Positions 39,441 to 51,700 of a stretch of DNA of 64,000 nt are shown here, piece by piece; the stretch's first letter is position 1; each line of letters begins with the position of its first letter. The stretch comes from Micromussa lordhowensis (Eukaryota > Cnidaria > Anthozoa > Scleractinia > Lobophylliidae). The DNA is taken from contig OZ026603.1 in assembly GCA_964020085.1 (NCBI GenBank), positions 5,775,046-5,839,045 of the forward strand, read 5' to 3'. The position numbers and the translations under genes were made by a program. The notes below the pieces were generated by a model. The model was not told the origin of the DNA, did no database searches, and worked only from the letters and a program-made list of their open reading frames with translations.

Positions 39441-41283
39441 GTTGTGCTAGGTCGGCACTTCAAGGAAATTTTAGTCAGAACATGATGCCATTGGCGCCAG
39501 GGTGTTTTTTCTGGCCTTCTTTTTGCAGTAGTTTCCCCTGGTCCCAACTTTGCAGAATTTCAGAAAACGCGCGCTGGGGGTCCCCTTGGCAAATTTGACA
39601 TAGCTCGGCTTCACGGGCACTTTAAGAGGCGCGGTTTGCAGCAAAATGTTCTGCTAGGTTGGCACTTCAAGGAAATCCTAGTTAAAACATGATGGCATTG
39701 GCGCCAGGGTGTTTTTTCTGGCCTTCTTTTTGCAGTAGTTTCCCCTGGTCCCAACTTTGCAGAATTTCAGAAAACGCGCGCTGGGGGTCCCCTTGGCAAA
39801 TTTGACATAGCTCGGCTTCACGGGCATTTTAAGAGGCGCGGTTTGCAGCAAAATGTTCTGCTAGGTTGGCACTTTAAGGAAATCCTAGTTAAAACATGAT
39901 GGCATTGGCGCAAGGGTGTTTTTTCTGGGCTTCTTTTTGCAGTAGTTTCCCCTGGTCCCAACTTTGCAGAATTTCAGAAAACGCGCGCTGGGGGTCCCCT
40001 TGGCAAATTTAACATAGCTCGGCTTCACGGGCACTTTAAGAGGCGCGGTTTGCAGCAAAATGTTCTGCTAGGTTGGCACTTTAAGGAAATCCTAGTTAAA
40101 ACATGATGGCATTGGCGAAAGGGTGTTTTTTCTGGGCTTCTTTTTGCAGTAGTTTCCCCTGGTCCCAACTTTGCAGAATTTCAGAAAACGCGCGCTGGGG
40201 GTCCCCTTGGCAAATTTGACATAGCTCGGCTTCACGGGCACTTTAAGAGGCGCGGTTTGCAGCAAAATGTTCTGCTAGGTTGGCACTTCAAGGAAATATT
40301 AGTTAGAACATGATGGCATTGGCGCCAGGGTGTTTTTTTTGGCCTTCTTTTTGCAGTAGTTTCCCCTGGTCCCAACTTTGCAGAATTTCAGAAAACGCGC
40401 GCTGGGGGTCCCCTTGGCAAATTTTACATAGCTCGGCTTCACGGGCACTTTAAGAGGCGCGCTTTGCAGCAAAATGTTCTGCTAGGATGGCACTTCAAGG
40501 AAATCCTAGTTAGAACATGATGGCATTGGCGCCAGGGTGTTTTTTCTGGCCTTCTTTTTGCAGTAGTTTCCCCTGGTCCCAACTTTGCAGAATTTCAGAA
40601 AACGCGCGCTGGGGGTCCCCTTGGCAAATTTGACATAGCTCGGCTTCACGGGCACTTTAAGAGGCGCGGTTTGCAGCAAAATGTTCTACTAGGTTGGCAC
40701 TTCAAGGAAATCCTAGTTAAAACATGATGGCATTGGCGCCAGGGTGTTTTTTTCTGGCCTTCTTTTTGCAGTAGTTTCCCCTGGTCCCAACTTTGCAGAA
40801 TTTCAGAAAACGCGCGCTGGGGGTCCCCTTGGCAAATTTGACATAGCTCGGCTTCACGGGCATTTTAAGAGGCGCGGTTTGCAGCAAAATGTTCTGCTAG
40901 GTTGGCACTTTAAGGAAATCCTAGTTAAAACATGATGGCATTGGCGCAAGGGTGTTTTTTTTGGGCTTCTTTTTGCAGTAGTTTCCCCTGGTCCCAACTT
41001 TGCAGAATTTCAGAAAACGCACGCTGGGGGTCCCCTTGGCAAATTTTACATAGCTCGGCTTCACGGGCACTTTAAGAGGCGCGCTTTGCAGCAAAATGTT
41101 CTGCTAGGTTGGCACTTCAAGGAAATCCTAGTTAGAACATGATGGCATTGGCGCCAGGGTGTTTTTTCTGGCCTTCTTTTTGCAGTAGTTTCCCCTGGTC
41201 CCAACTTTGCAGAATTTCAGAAAACGCGCGCTGGGGGTCCCCTTGGCAAATTTGATATAGCTCGGCTTCACGGGCACTTTAAG

Positions 41284-43767
41284 AGGCGCGGTTTGCAGCA
41301 AAATGTTCTGCTAGGTTGGCACTTGAAGGAAATCCTAGTTAAAACATGATGGCATTGGCGCCAGGGTGTTTTTTCTGGCCTTCTTTTTGCAGTAGTTTCT
41401 CCTGGTCCCAACTTTGCAGAATTTCAGAAAACGCGCGCTGGGGGTCCCCTTGGCAAATTTGACATAGCTCGGCTTCACGGGCATTTTAAGAGGCGCGGTT
41501 TGCAGCAAAATGTTCTGCTAGGTTGGCACTTTAAGGAAATCCTAGTTAAAACATGATGGCATTGGCGCAAGGGTGTTTTTTCTGGGCTTCTTTTTGCAGT
41601 AGTTTCCCCTGGTCCCAACTTTGCAGAATTTCAGAAAACGCGCGCTGGGGGTCCCCTTGGCAAATTTGACATAGCTCGGCTTCACGGGCACTTTAAGAGG
41701 CGCGGTTTGCAGCAAAATGTTCTGCTAGGTTGGCACTTGAAGGAAATATTAGTTAGAACATGATGGCATTGGCGCCAGGGTGTTTTTTCTGGCCTTCTTT
41801 TTGCAGTAGTTTCCCCTGGTCCCAACTTTGCAGAATTTCAGAAAACGCACGCTGGGGGTCCCCTTGGCAAATTTTACATAGCTCGGCTTCACGGGCACTT
41901 TAAGAGGCGCGCTTTGCAGCAAAATGTTCTGCTAGGTTGGCACTTCAAGGAAATCCTAGTTAGAACATGATGGCATTGGCGCCAGGGTGTTTTTTCTGGC
42001 CTTCTTTTTGCAGTAGTTTCCCCTGGTCCCAACTTTGCAGAATTTCAGAAAACGCGCGCTGGGGGTCCCCTTGGCAAATTTGACATAGCTCGGCTTCACG
42101 GGCACTTTAAGAGGCGCGGTTTGCAGCAAAATGTTCTGCTAGGTTGGCACTTGAAGGAAATCCTAGTTAAAACATGATGGCATTGGCGCCAGGGTGTTTT
42201 TTCTGGCCTTCTTTTTGCAGTAGTTTCTCCTGGTCCCAACTTTGCAGAATTTCAGAAAACGCGCGCTGGGGGTCCCCTTGGCAAATTTTACATAGCTCGG
42301 CTTCACGGGCACTTTAAGAGGCGCGCTTTGCAGCAAAATGTTCTGCTAGGTTGGCACTTCAAGGAAATCCTAGTTAGAACATGATGGCATTGGCGCCAGG
42401 GTGTTTTTTCTGGCCTTCTTTTTGCAGTAGTTTCCCCTGGTCCCAACTTTGCAGAATATCAGAAAACGCGCGCTGGGGGTCTCCTTGGCAAATTTGACAT
42501 AGCTCGGCTTCACGGGCACTTTAAGAGGCGCGGTTTGCAGCAAAATGTTCTGCTAGGTTGGCACTTGAAGGAAATTTTAGTTAAAACATGATGGCATTGG
42601 CGCCAGGGTGTTTTTTCTGGCCTTCTTTTTGCAGTAGTTTCTCCTGGTCCCAACTTTGCAGAATTTCAGAAAACGCGCGCTGGGGGTCCCCTTGGCAAAT
42701 TTGACATAGCTCGGCTTCACGGGCATTTTAAGAGGCGCGGTTTGCAGCAAAATGTTCTGCTAGGTTGGCACTTTAAGGAAATCCTAGTTAAAACATGATG
42801 GCATTGGCGCAAGGGTGTTTTTTCTGGGCTTCTTTTTGCAGTAGTTTCCCCTGGTCCCAACTTTGCAGAATTTCAGAAAACGCGCGCTGGGGGTCCCCTT
42901 GGCAAATTTGACATAGCTCGGCTTCACGGGCACTTTAAGAGGCGCGGTTTGCAGCAAAATGTTCTGCTAGGTTGGCACTTGAAGGAAATATTAGTTAGAA
43001 CATGATGGCATTGGCGCCAGGGTGTTTTTTCTGGCCTTCTTTTTGCAGTAGTTTCCCCTGGTCCCAACTTTGCAGAATTTCAGAAAACGCACGCTGGGGG
43101 TCCCCTTGGCAAATTTTACATAGCTCGGCTTCACGGGCACTTTAAGAGGCGCGCTTTGCAGCAAAATGTTCTGCTAGGTTGGCACTTCAAGGAAATCCTA
43201 GTTAGAACATGATGGCATTGGCGCCAGGGTGTTTTTTCTGGCCTTCTTTTTGCAGTAGTTTCCCCTGGTCCCAACTTTGCAGAATTTCAGAAAACGCGCG
43301 CTGGGGGTCCCCTTGGCAAATTTGACATAGCTCGGCTTCACGGGCACTTTAAGAGGCGCGGTTTGCAGCAAAATGTTCTGCTAGGTTGGCACTTGAAGGA
43401 AATCCTAGTTAAAACATGATGGCATTGGCGCCAGGGTGTTTTTTCTGGCCTTCTTTTTGCAGTAGTTTCTCCTGGTCCCAACTTTGCAGAATTTCAGAAA
43501 ACGCGCGCTGGGGGTCCCCTTGGCAAATTTTACATAGCTCGGCTTCACGGGCACTTTAAGAGGCGCGCTTTGCAGCAAAATGTTCTGCTAGGTTGGCACT
43601 TCAAGGAAATCCTAGTTAGAACATGATGGCATTGGCGCCAGGGTGTTTTTTCTGGCCTTCTTTTTGCAGTAGTTTCCCCTGGTCCCAACTTTGCAGAATA
43701 TCAGAAAACGCGCGCTGGGGGTCTCCTTGGCAAATTTGACATAGCTCGGCTTCACGGGCACTTTAAG
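41284..43767. repeat. Two tandem copies of a six-unit (1242-bp) higher-order repeat
   Basis: The two halves (about 41284-42525 and 42526-43767) match at a shift of exactly 1242 bp. Shared markers, in order, are: tagtttctcctgg, cgggcattttaag, gcgcaagggtg with ctgggcttc, gaaggaaatattag, aacgcacgctgg, aattttacatag, and ggcgcgctttgc. The gcagaatatcag variant at about 42451 recurs at about 43693. The pattern continues into a partial third copy until ggctttaccggc at about 43955. Differences between copies are few (for example cctagttaaaac against ttttagttaaaac). Confidence 0.85.
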
Positions 43768-46500
43768 AGGCGCGGTTTGCAGCAAAATGTTCTGCTAGGT
43801 TGGCACTTGAAGGAAATTTTAGTTAAAACATGATGGCATTGGCGCCAGGGTGTTTTTTCTGGCCTTCTTTTTGCAGTAGTTTCTCCTGGTCCCAACTTTG
43901 CAGAATTTCAGAAAACGCGCGCTGGGGGTCCCCTTGGCAAATTTGACATAGCTCGGCTTTACCGGCATTTTAAGAGGCGCGGTTTGCAGCAAAATGTTCT
44001 GCTAGGTTGGCACTTCAAGGAAATCCTAGTTAGAACATGATGGCATTGGCGCCAGGGTGTTTTTTCTGGCCTTCTTTTTGCAGTAGTTTCCCCTGGTCCC
44101 AACTTTGCAGAATTTCAGAAAACGCGCGCTGGGGGTCCCCTTGGCAAATTTGACATAGCTCGGCTTCACGGGCACTTTAAGAGGCGCAGTTTGCAGCAAA
44201 ATGTTTTGCTAGGTTGGCACTTTAAGAAAATCCTAGTTAGAACATGATGGCATTGGCGTCAGGGTGTTTTTTCTGGCCTTCTTTTTGCAGTAGTTTCCCC
44301 TGGTCCCAACTTTGCAGAATTTCAGAAAACGCGCGCTGGGGGTCCCCTTGGCAAATTTGACATAGCTCGGCTTCACGGGCACTTTAAGAGGCGCGGTTTG
44401 CAGCAAAATGTTCTGCTAGGTTCGCACTTGAAGGAAATCGTAGTTAGAACATGATGGCATTGGCGCCAGGGTGTTTTTTCTGGCCTTCTTTTTGCAGTAG
44501 TTTCCCCTGGTCCCAACTTTGCAGAATTTCAGAAAACGCGCGCTGGGGGTCCCCTTGGCAAATTTGACATAGCTCCGCTTCACGGGCACTTTAAGAGGCG
44601 CAGTTTGCAGCAAAATGGTTTGCTAGGTTGGCACTTGAAGGAAATCCTAGTTAGAACATGATGGCATTGGCGCCAGGGTGTTTTTTCTGGCCTTCTTTTT
44701 GCAGTTGTTTCCCCTGGTCCCAACTTTGCAGAATTTCAGAAAACGCGCGCTGGGGGTCCCCTTGGCAAATTTGACATAGCTCGGCTTCACGGGCATTTTA
44801 AGAGGCGCGGTTTGCAGCAAAATGTTCTGCTAGGTTGGCACTTCAAGGAAATCCTGAGTAGAACATGATGGCATTGGCGCCAGGGTTTTTTTTCTGGCCT
44901 TCTTTTCGCTGTTGTTTCCCCTGGTCCAAACTTTGCAGAATTTCAGAAAACGCGCACTGGGGGTCCCCTTGGCAAATTTGACATAGCTCGGCTTCACGGG
45001 CACTTTAAGAGGCGCGGTTTGCAGCAAAATGTTTTGCTAGGTTGGCACTTCAAGGAAATCCTAGTTAAAACATGATGGCATTGGCGCCAGGGTGTTTTTT
45101 CTGGCCTTCTTTTCGCTGTAGTTTCCCCTGGTCCCAACTTTGCAGAATTTCAGAAAACGCGCGCTGGGGGTCCCCTTGGCAAATTTGACATAGCTCGGCT
45201 TCACGGGCACTTTAAGAGGCGCAGTTTGCATCAAAATGTTCTGCTAGGTTGGCACTTTAAGGAAATCGTAGTTAGAACATGATGGCATTGGCGCCAGGGT
45301 GTTTTTTCTGGCCTTCTTTTTGCAGTAGTTTCCCCTGGTCCCAACTTTGCAGAATTTCAGAAAACGCGCGCTGGGGGTCCCCTTGGCAAATTTGACATAG
45401 CTCGGCTTCACGGGCACTTTAAGTGGCGCGGTTTGCAGCAAAATGTTCTGCTAGGTTGGCACTTGAAGGAAATCTTAGTTAGAACATGATGGCATTGGCG
45501 CCAGGGTGTTTTTTCTGGCCTTCTTTTTGCAGTAGTTTCCCCTGGTCCCAACTTTGCAGAATTTCAGAAAACGCGCGCTGGGGGTCCCCTTTGCAAATTT
45601 GACATAGCTCCGCTTCACGGGCACTTTAAGAGGCGCAGTTTGCAGCAAAATGGTTTGCTAGGTTGGCACTTGAAGGAAATCCTAGTTAGAACATGATGGC
45701 ATTGGCGCCAGGGTGTTTTTTCTGGCCTTCTTTTTGCAGTAGTTTCCCCTGGTCCCAACTTTGCAGAATTTCAGAAAACGCGCGCTGGGGGTCCCCTTGG
45801 AAAATTTGACATAGCTCGGCTTCACGGGCATTTTAAGAGGCGCGGTTTGCAGCAAAATGTTCTGCTAGGTTGGCACTTCAAGGAAATCCTGAGTAGAACA
45901 TGATGGCATTGGCGCCAGGGTGTTTTTTCTGGCCTTCTTTTCGCTGTAGTTTCCCCTGGTCCCAACTTTGCAGAATTTCAGAAAACGCGCGCTGGGGGTC
46001 CCCTTGGCAAATTTGACATAGCTCGGCTTCACGGGCACTTTAAGAGGCGCGGTTTGCAGCAAAATGTTTTGCTAGGTTGGCACTTCAAGGAAATATTAGT
46101 TAGAACATGATGGCATTAGCGCCAGGGTGTTTTTTCTGGCCTTCTTTTTGCAGTAGTTTCCCCTGGTCCCAACTTTGCAGAATTTCAGAAAACGCGCGCT
46201 CGGGGTCCCCTTGGCAAATTTGACATAGCTCGGCTTCACGGGCACTTTAAGAGGCGCGGTTTGCAGCAAAATGTTCTGCGAGGTTGGCACTTTAAGGAAA
46301 TCTTAGTTAAAACATGATGGCATTGGCGCCAGGGTGTTTTTTCTGGCCTTCTTTTTGCAGTAGTTTCCCCTGGTCCCAACTTTGCAGAATTTCAGAAAAC
46401 GCGCGCTGGGGGTCCCCTTGGCAAATTTGACATAGCTCGGCTTTACGGGCATTTTAAGAGGCGCGGTTTGCAGCAAAATGTTCTGCTAGGTTGGCACTTC
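42700..46500. repeat. Large duplicated block C, copy 1
   Basis: Matches 47460-51700. The shift is exactly 4761 bp (23 units) from about 42.7 to 45.2 kb, confirmed by aacgcacgctg (43087 and 47848), ggctttaccggc (43955 and 48716), and units at 44416 and 44830 against 49177 and 49591. From about 45.2 kb onward the shift is 5173 bp, because the other copy has two more units and a 2-bp deletion. Shared rare variants include cttttcgctgt, atcctgagtagaac, caaaatggtttgc, cattagcgcc, gcgctcggggtc and ctgcgaggttgg. Confidence 0.85.
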
Positions 46501-47459
46501 AAGGAAATCCTAGTTAGAACATGATGGCATTGGCGCAAGGTTGTTTTTTCTGGGCTTCTTTTTGCAGTAGTTTCCCCTGGTCCCAACTTTGCAGAATTTC
46601 AGAAAACGCGCGCTGGGGGTCCCCTTGGCAAATTTGACATAGCTCGGCTTCACGGGCACTTTAAGAGGCGCGGTTTGCAGCAAAATGTTCTGCTAGGTTG
46701 GCACTTTAAGGAAATCCTAGTTAAAACATGATGGCATTGGCGAAAGGGTGTTTTTTCTGGGCTTCTTTTTGCAGTAGTTTCCCCTGGTCCCAACTTTGCA
46801 GAATTTCAGAAAACGCGCGCTGGGGGTCCCCTTGGCAAATTTGACATAGCTCGGCTTCACGGGCACTTTAAGAGGCGCGGTTTGCAGCAAAATGTTCTGC
46901 TAGGTTGGCACTTCAAGGAAATATTAGTTAGAACATGATGGCATTGGCGCCAGGGTGTTTTTTTTGGCCTTCTTTTTGCAGTAGTTTCCCCTGGTCCCAA
47001 CTTTGCAGAATTTCAGAAAACGCGCGCTGGGGGTCCCCTTGGCAAATTTTACATAGCTCGGCTTCACGGGCACTTTAAGAGGCGCGCTTTGCAGCAAAAT
47101 GTTCTGCTAGGATGGCACTTCAAGGAAATCCTAGTTAGAACATGATGGCATTGGCGCCAGGGTGTTTTTTCTGGCCTTCTTTTTGCAGTAGTTTCCCCTG
47201 GTCCCAACTTTGCAGAATTTCAGAAAACGCGCGCTGGGGGTCCCCTTGGCAAATTTGACATAGCTCGGCTTCACGGGCACTTTAAGAGGCGCGGTTTGCA
47301 GCAAAATGTTCTGCTAGGTTGGCACTTCAAGGAAATCCTAGTTAAAACATGATGGCATTGGCGCCAGGGTGTCTTTTCTGGCCTTCTTTTTGCAGTAGTT
47401 TCCCCTGGTCCCAACTTTGCAGAATTTCAGAAAACGCGCGCTGGGGGTCCCCTTGGCAA

Positions 47460-50400
47460 ATTTGACATAGCTCGGCTTCACGGGCATTTTAAGAGGCGCG
47501 GTTTGCAGCAAAATGTTCTGCTAGGTTGGCACTTTAAGGAAATCCTAGTTAAAACATGATGGCATTGGCGCAAGGGTGTTTTTTCTGGGCTTCTTTTTGC
47601 AGTAGTTTCCCCTGGTCCCAACTTTGCAGAATTTCAGAAAACGCGCGCTGGGGGTCCCCTTGGCAAATTTGACATAGCTCGGCTTCACGGGCACTTTAAG
47701 AGGCGCGGTTTGCAGCAAAATGTTCTGCTAGGTTGGCACTTGAAGGAAATATTAGTTAGAACATGATGGCATTGGCGCCAGGGTGTTTTTTCTGGCCTTC
47801 TTTTTGCAGTAGTTTCCCCTGGTCCCAACTTTGCAGAATTTCAGAAAACGCACGCTGGGGGTCCCCTTGGCAAATTTTACATAGCTCGGCTTCACGGGCA
47901 CTTTAAGAGGCGCGCTTTGCAGCAAAATGTTCTGCTAGGTTGGCACTTCAAGGAAATCCTAGTTAGAACATGATGGCATTGGCGCCAGGGTGTTTTTTCT
48001 GGCCTTCTTTTTGCAGTAGTTTCCCCTGGTCCCAACTTTGCAGAATTTCAGAAAACGCGCGCTGGGGGTCCCCTTGGCAAATTTGACATAGCTCGGCTTC
48101 ACGGGCACTTTAAGAGGCGCGGTTTGCAGCAAAATGTTCTGCTAGGTTGGCACTTGAAGGAAATCCTAGTTAAAACATGATGGCATTGGCGCCAGGGTGT
48201 TTTTTCTGGCCTTCTTTTTGCAGTAGTTTCTCCTGGTCCCAACTTTGCAGAATTTCAGAAAACGCGCGCTGGGGGTCCCCTTGGCAAATTTTACATAGCT
48301 CGGCTTCACGGGCACTTTAAGAGGCGCGCTTTGCAGCAAAATGTTCTGCTAGGTTGGCACTTCAAGGAAATCCTAGTTAGAACATGATGGCATTGGCGCC
48401 AGGGTGTTTTTTCTGGCCTTCTTTTTGCAGTTGTTTCCCCTGGTCCCAACTTTGCAGAATATCAGAAAACGCGCGCTGGGGGTCTCCTTGGCAAATTTGA
48501 CATAGCTCGGCTTCACGGGCACTTTAAGAGGCGCGGTTTGCAGCAAAATGTTCTGCTAGGTTGGCACTTGAAGGAAATCCTAGTTAAAACATGATGGCAT
48601 TGGCGCCAGGGTGTTTTTTCTGGCCTTCTTTTTGCAGTAGTTTCTCCTGGTCCCAACTTTGCAGAATTTCAGAAAACGCGCGCTGGGGGTCCCCTTGGCA
48701 AATTTGACATAGCTCGGCTTTACCGGCATTTTAAGAGGCGCGGTTTGCAGCAAAATGTTCTGCTAGGTTGGCACTTCAAGGAAATCCTAGTTAGAACATG
48801 ATGGCATTGGCGCCAGGGTGTTTTTTCTGGCCTTCTTTTTGCAGTAGTTTCCCCTGGTCCCAACTTTGCAGAATTTCAGAAAACGCGCGCTGGGGGTCCC
48901 CTTGGCAAATTTGACATAGCTCGGCTTCACGGGCACTTTAAGAGGCGCAGTTTGCAGCAAAATGTTTTGCTAGGTTGGCACTTTAAGGAAATCCTAGTTA
49001 GAACATGATGGCATTGGCGCCAGGGTGTTTTTTCTGGCCTTCTTTTTGCAGTAGTTTCCCCTGGTCCCAACTTTGCAGAATTTCAGAAAACGCGCGCTGG
49101 GGGTCCCCTTGGCAAATTTGACATAGCTCGGCTTCACGGGCACTTTAAGAGGCGCGGTTTGCAGCAAAATGTTCTGCTAGGTTGGCACTTGAAGGAAATC
49201 GTAGTTAGAACATGATGGCGTTGGCGCCAGGGTGTTTTTTCTGGCCTTCTTTTTGCAGTAGTTTCCCCTGGTCCCAACTTTGCAGAATTTCAGAAAACGC
49301 GCGCTGGGGGTCCCCTTGGCAAATTTGACATAGCTCCGCTTCACGGGCACTTTAAGAGGCGCAGTTTGCAGCAAAATGGTTTGCTAGGTTGGCACTTGAA
49401 GGAAATCCTAGTTAGAACATGATGGCATTGGCGCCAGGGTGTTTTTTCTGGCCTTCTTTTTGCAGTTGTTTCCCCTGGTCCCAACTTTGCAGAATTTCAG
49501 AAAACGCGCGCTGGGGGTCCCCTTGGCAAATTTGACATAGCTCGGCTTCACGGGCATTTTAAGAGGCGCGGTTTGCAGCAAAATGTTCTGCTAGGTTGGC
49601 ACTTCAAGGAAATCCTGAGTAGAACATGATGGCATTGGCGCCAGGGTTTTTTTTCTGGCCTTCTTTTCGCTGTAGTTTCCCCTGGTCCAAACTTTGCAGA
49701 ATTTCAGAAAACGCGCACTGGGGGTCCCCTTGGCAAATTTGACATAGCTCGGCTTCACGGGCACTTTAAGAGGCGCGGTTTGCAGCAAAATGTTTTGCTA
49801 GGTTGGCACTTCAAGGAAATCCTAGTTAAAACATGATGGCATTGGCGCCAGGGTGTTTTTTCTGGCCTTCTTTTCGCTGTAGTTTCCCCTGGTCCCAACT
49901 TTGCAGAATTTCAGAAAACGCGCGCTGGGGGTCCCCTTGGCAAATTTGACATAGCTTGGCTTCACGGGCACTTTAAGAGGCGCGGTTTGCAGCAAAATGT
50001 TCTGCTAGGTTGGCACTTTAAGGAAATCCTAGTTAAAACATGATGGCATTGGCGCAAGGGTGTTTTTTCTGGCCTTCTTTTTGCAGTAGTTTCCCCTGGT
50101 CAACTTTGCAGAATTTCAGAAAACGCGCGCTGGGGGTCCCCTTGGCAAATTTGACATAGCTCGGCTTCACGGGCACTTTAAGAGGCGCGGTTTGCAGCAA
50201 AATGTTCTGCTAGGTTGGCACTTCAAGGAAATCCTAGTTAGAACATGATGGCATTGGCGCCAGGGTGTTTTCTCTGGCCTTCTTTTTGCAGTAGTTTCCC
50301 CTGGTCCCAACTTTGCAGAATTTCAGAAAACGCGCGCTGGGGGTCCCCTTGGCAAATTTGACATAGCTCGGCTTCACGGGCACTTTAAGAGGCGCAGTTT

Positions 50401-51700
50401 GCAGCAAAATGTTCTGCTAGGTTGGCACTTTAAGGAAATCGTAGTTAGAACATGATGGCATTGGCGCCAGGGTGTTTTTTCTGGCCTTCTTTTTGCAGTA
50501 GTTTCCCCTGGTCCCAACTTTGCAGAATTTCAGAAAACGCGCGCTGGGGGTCCCCTTGGCAAATTTGACATAGCTCGGCTTCACGGGCACTTTAAGAGGC
50601 GCGGTTTGCAGCAAAATGTTCTGCTAGGTTGGCACTTGAAGGAAATCTTAGTTAGAACATGATGGCATTGGCGCCAGGGTGTTTTTTCTGGCCTTCTTTT
50701 TGCAGTAGTTTCCCCTGGTCCCAACTTTGCAGAATTTCAGAAAACGCGCGCTGGGGGTCCCCTTTGCAAATTTGACATAGCTCCGCTTCACGGGCACTTT
50801 AAGAGGCGCAGTTTGCAGCAAAATGGTTTGCTAGGTTGGCACTTGAAGGAAATCCTAGTTAGAACATGATGGCATTGGCGCCAGGGTGTTTTTTCTGGCC
50901 TTCTTTTTGCAGTAGTTTCCCCTGGTCCCAACTTTGCAGAATTTCAGAAAACGCGCGCTGGGGGTCCCCTTGGAAAATTTGACATAGCTCGGCTTCACGG
51001 GCATTTTAAGAGGCGCGGTTTGCAGCAAAATGTTCTGCTAGGTTGGCACTTCAAGGAAATCCTGAGTAGAACATGATGGCATTGGCGCCAGGGTGTTTTT
51101 TCTGGCCTTCTTTTCGCTGTAGTTTCCCCTGGTCCCAACTTTGCAGAATTTCAGAAAACGCGCGCTGGGGGTCCCCTTGGCAAATTTGACATAGCTCGGC
51201 TTCACGGGCACTTTAAGAGGCGCGGTTTGCAGCAAAATGTTTTGCTAGGTTGGCACTTCAAGGAAATATTAGTTAGAACATGATGGCATTAGCGCCAGGG
51301 TGTTTTTTCTGGCCTTCTTTTTGCAGTAGTTTCCCCTGGTCCCAACTTTGCAGAATTTCAGAAAACGCGCGCTCGGGGTCCCCTTGGCAAATTTGACATA
51401 GCTCGGCTTCACGGGCACTTTAAGAGGCGCGGTTTGCAGCAAAATGTTCTGCGAGGTTGGCACTTTAAGGAAATCCTAGTTAAAACATGATGGCATTGGC
51501 GCCAGGGTGTTTTTTCTGGCCTTCTTTTTGCAGTAGTTTCCCCTGGTCCCAACTTTGCAGAATTTCAGAAAACGCGCGCTGGGGGTCCCCTTGGCAAATT
51601 TGACATAGCTCGGCTTTACGGGCATTTTAAGAGGCGCGGTTTGCAGCAAAATGTTCTGCTAGGTTGGCACTTCAAGGAAATCCTAGTTAGAACATGATGG
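47460..51700. repeat. Large duplicated block C, copy 2 (two extra units)
   Basis: Partner of 42700-46500. Compared with copy 1 it has two additional units at about 49990-50400, including one with gcgcaaggg and a 2-bp deletion (cctggtcaactttg near 50098). The stretch just before it (about 46.5-47.46 kb) matches 39.87-40.84 kb at a shift of about 6625 bp (gcgaaaggg at 46740 and 40115). So the whole 46.5-51.7 kb region appears assembled from sequences found at 39.9-46.5 kb. Confidence 0.8.
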
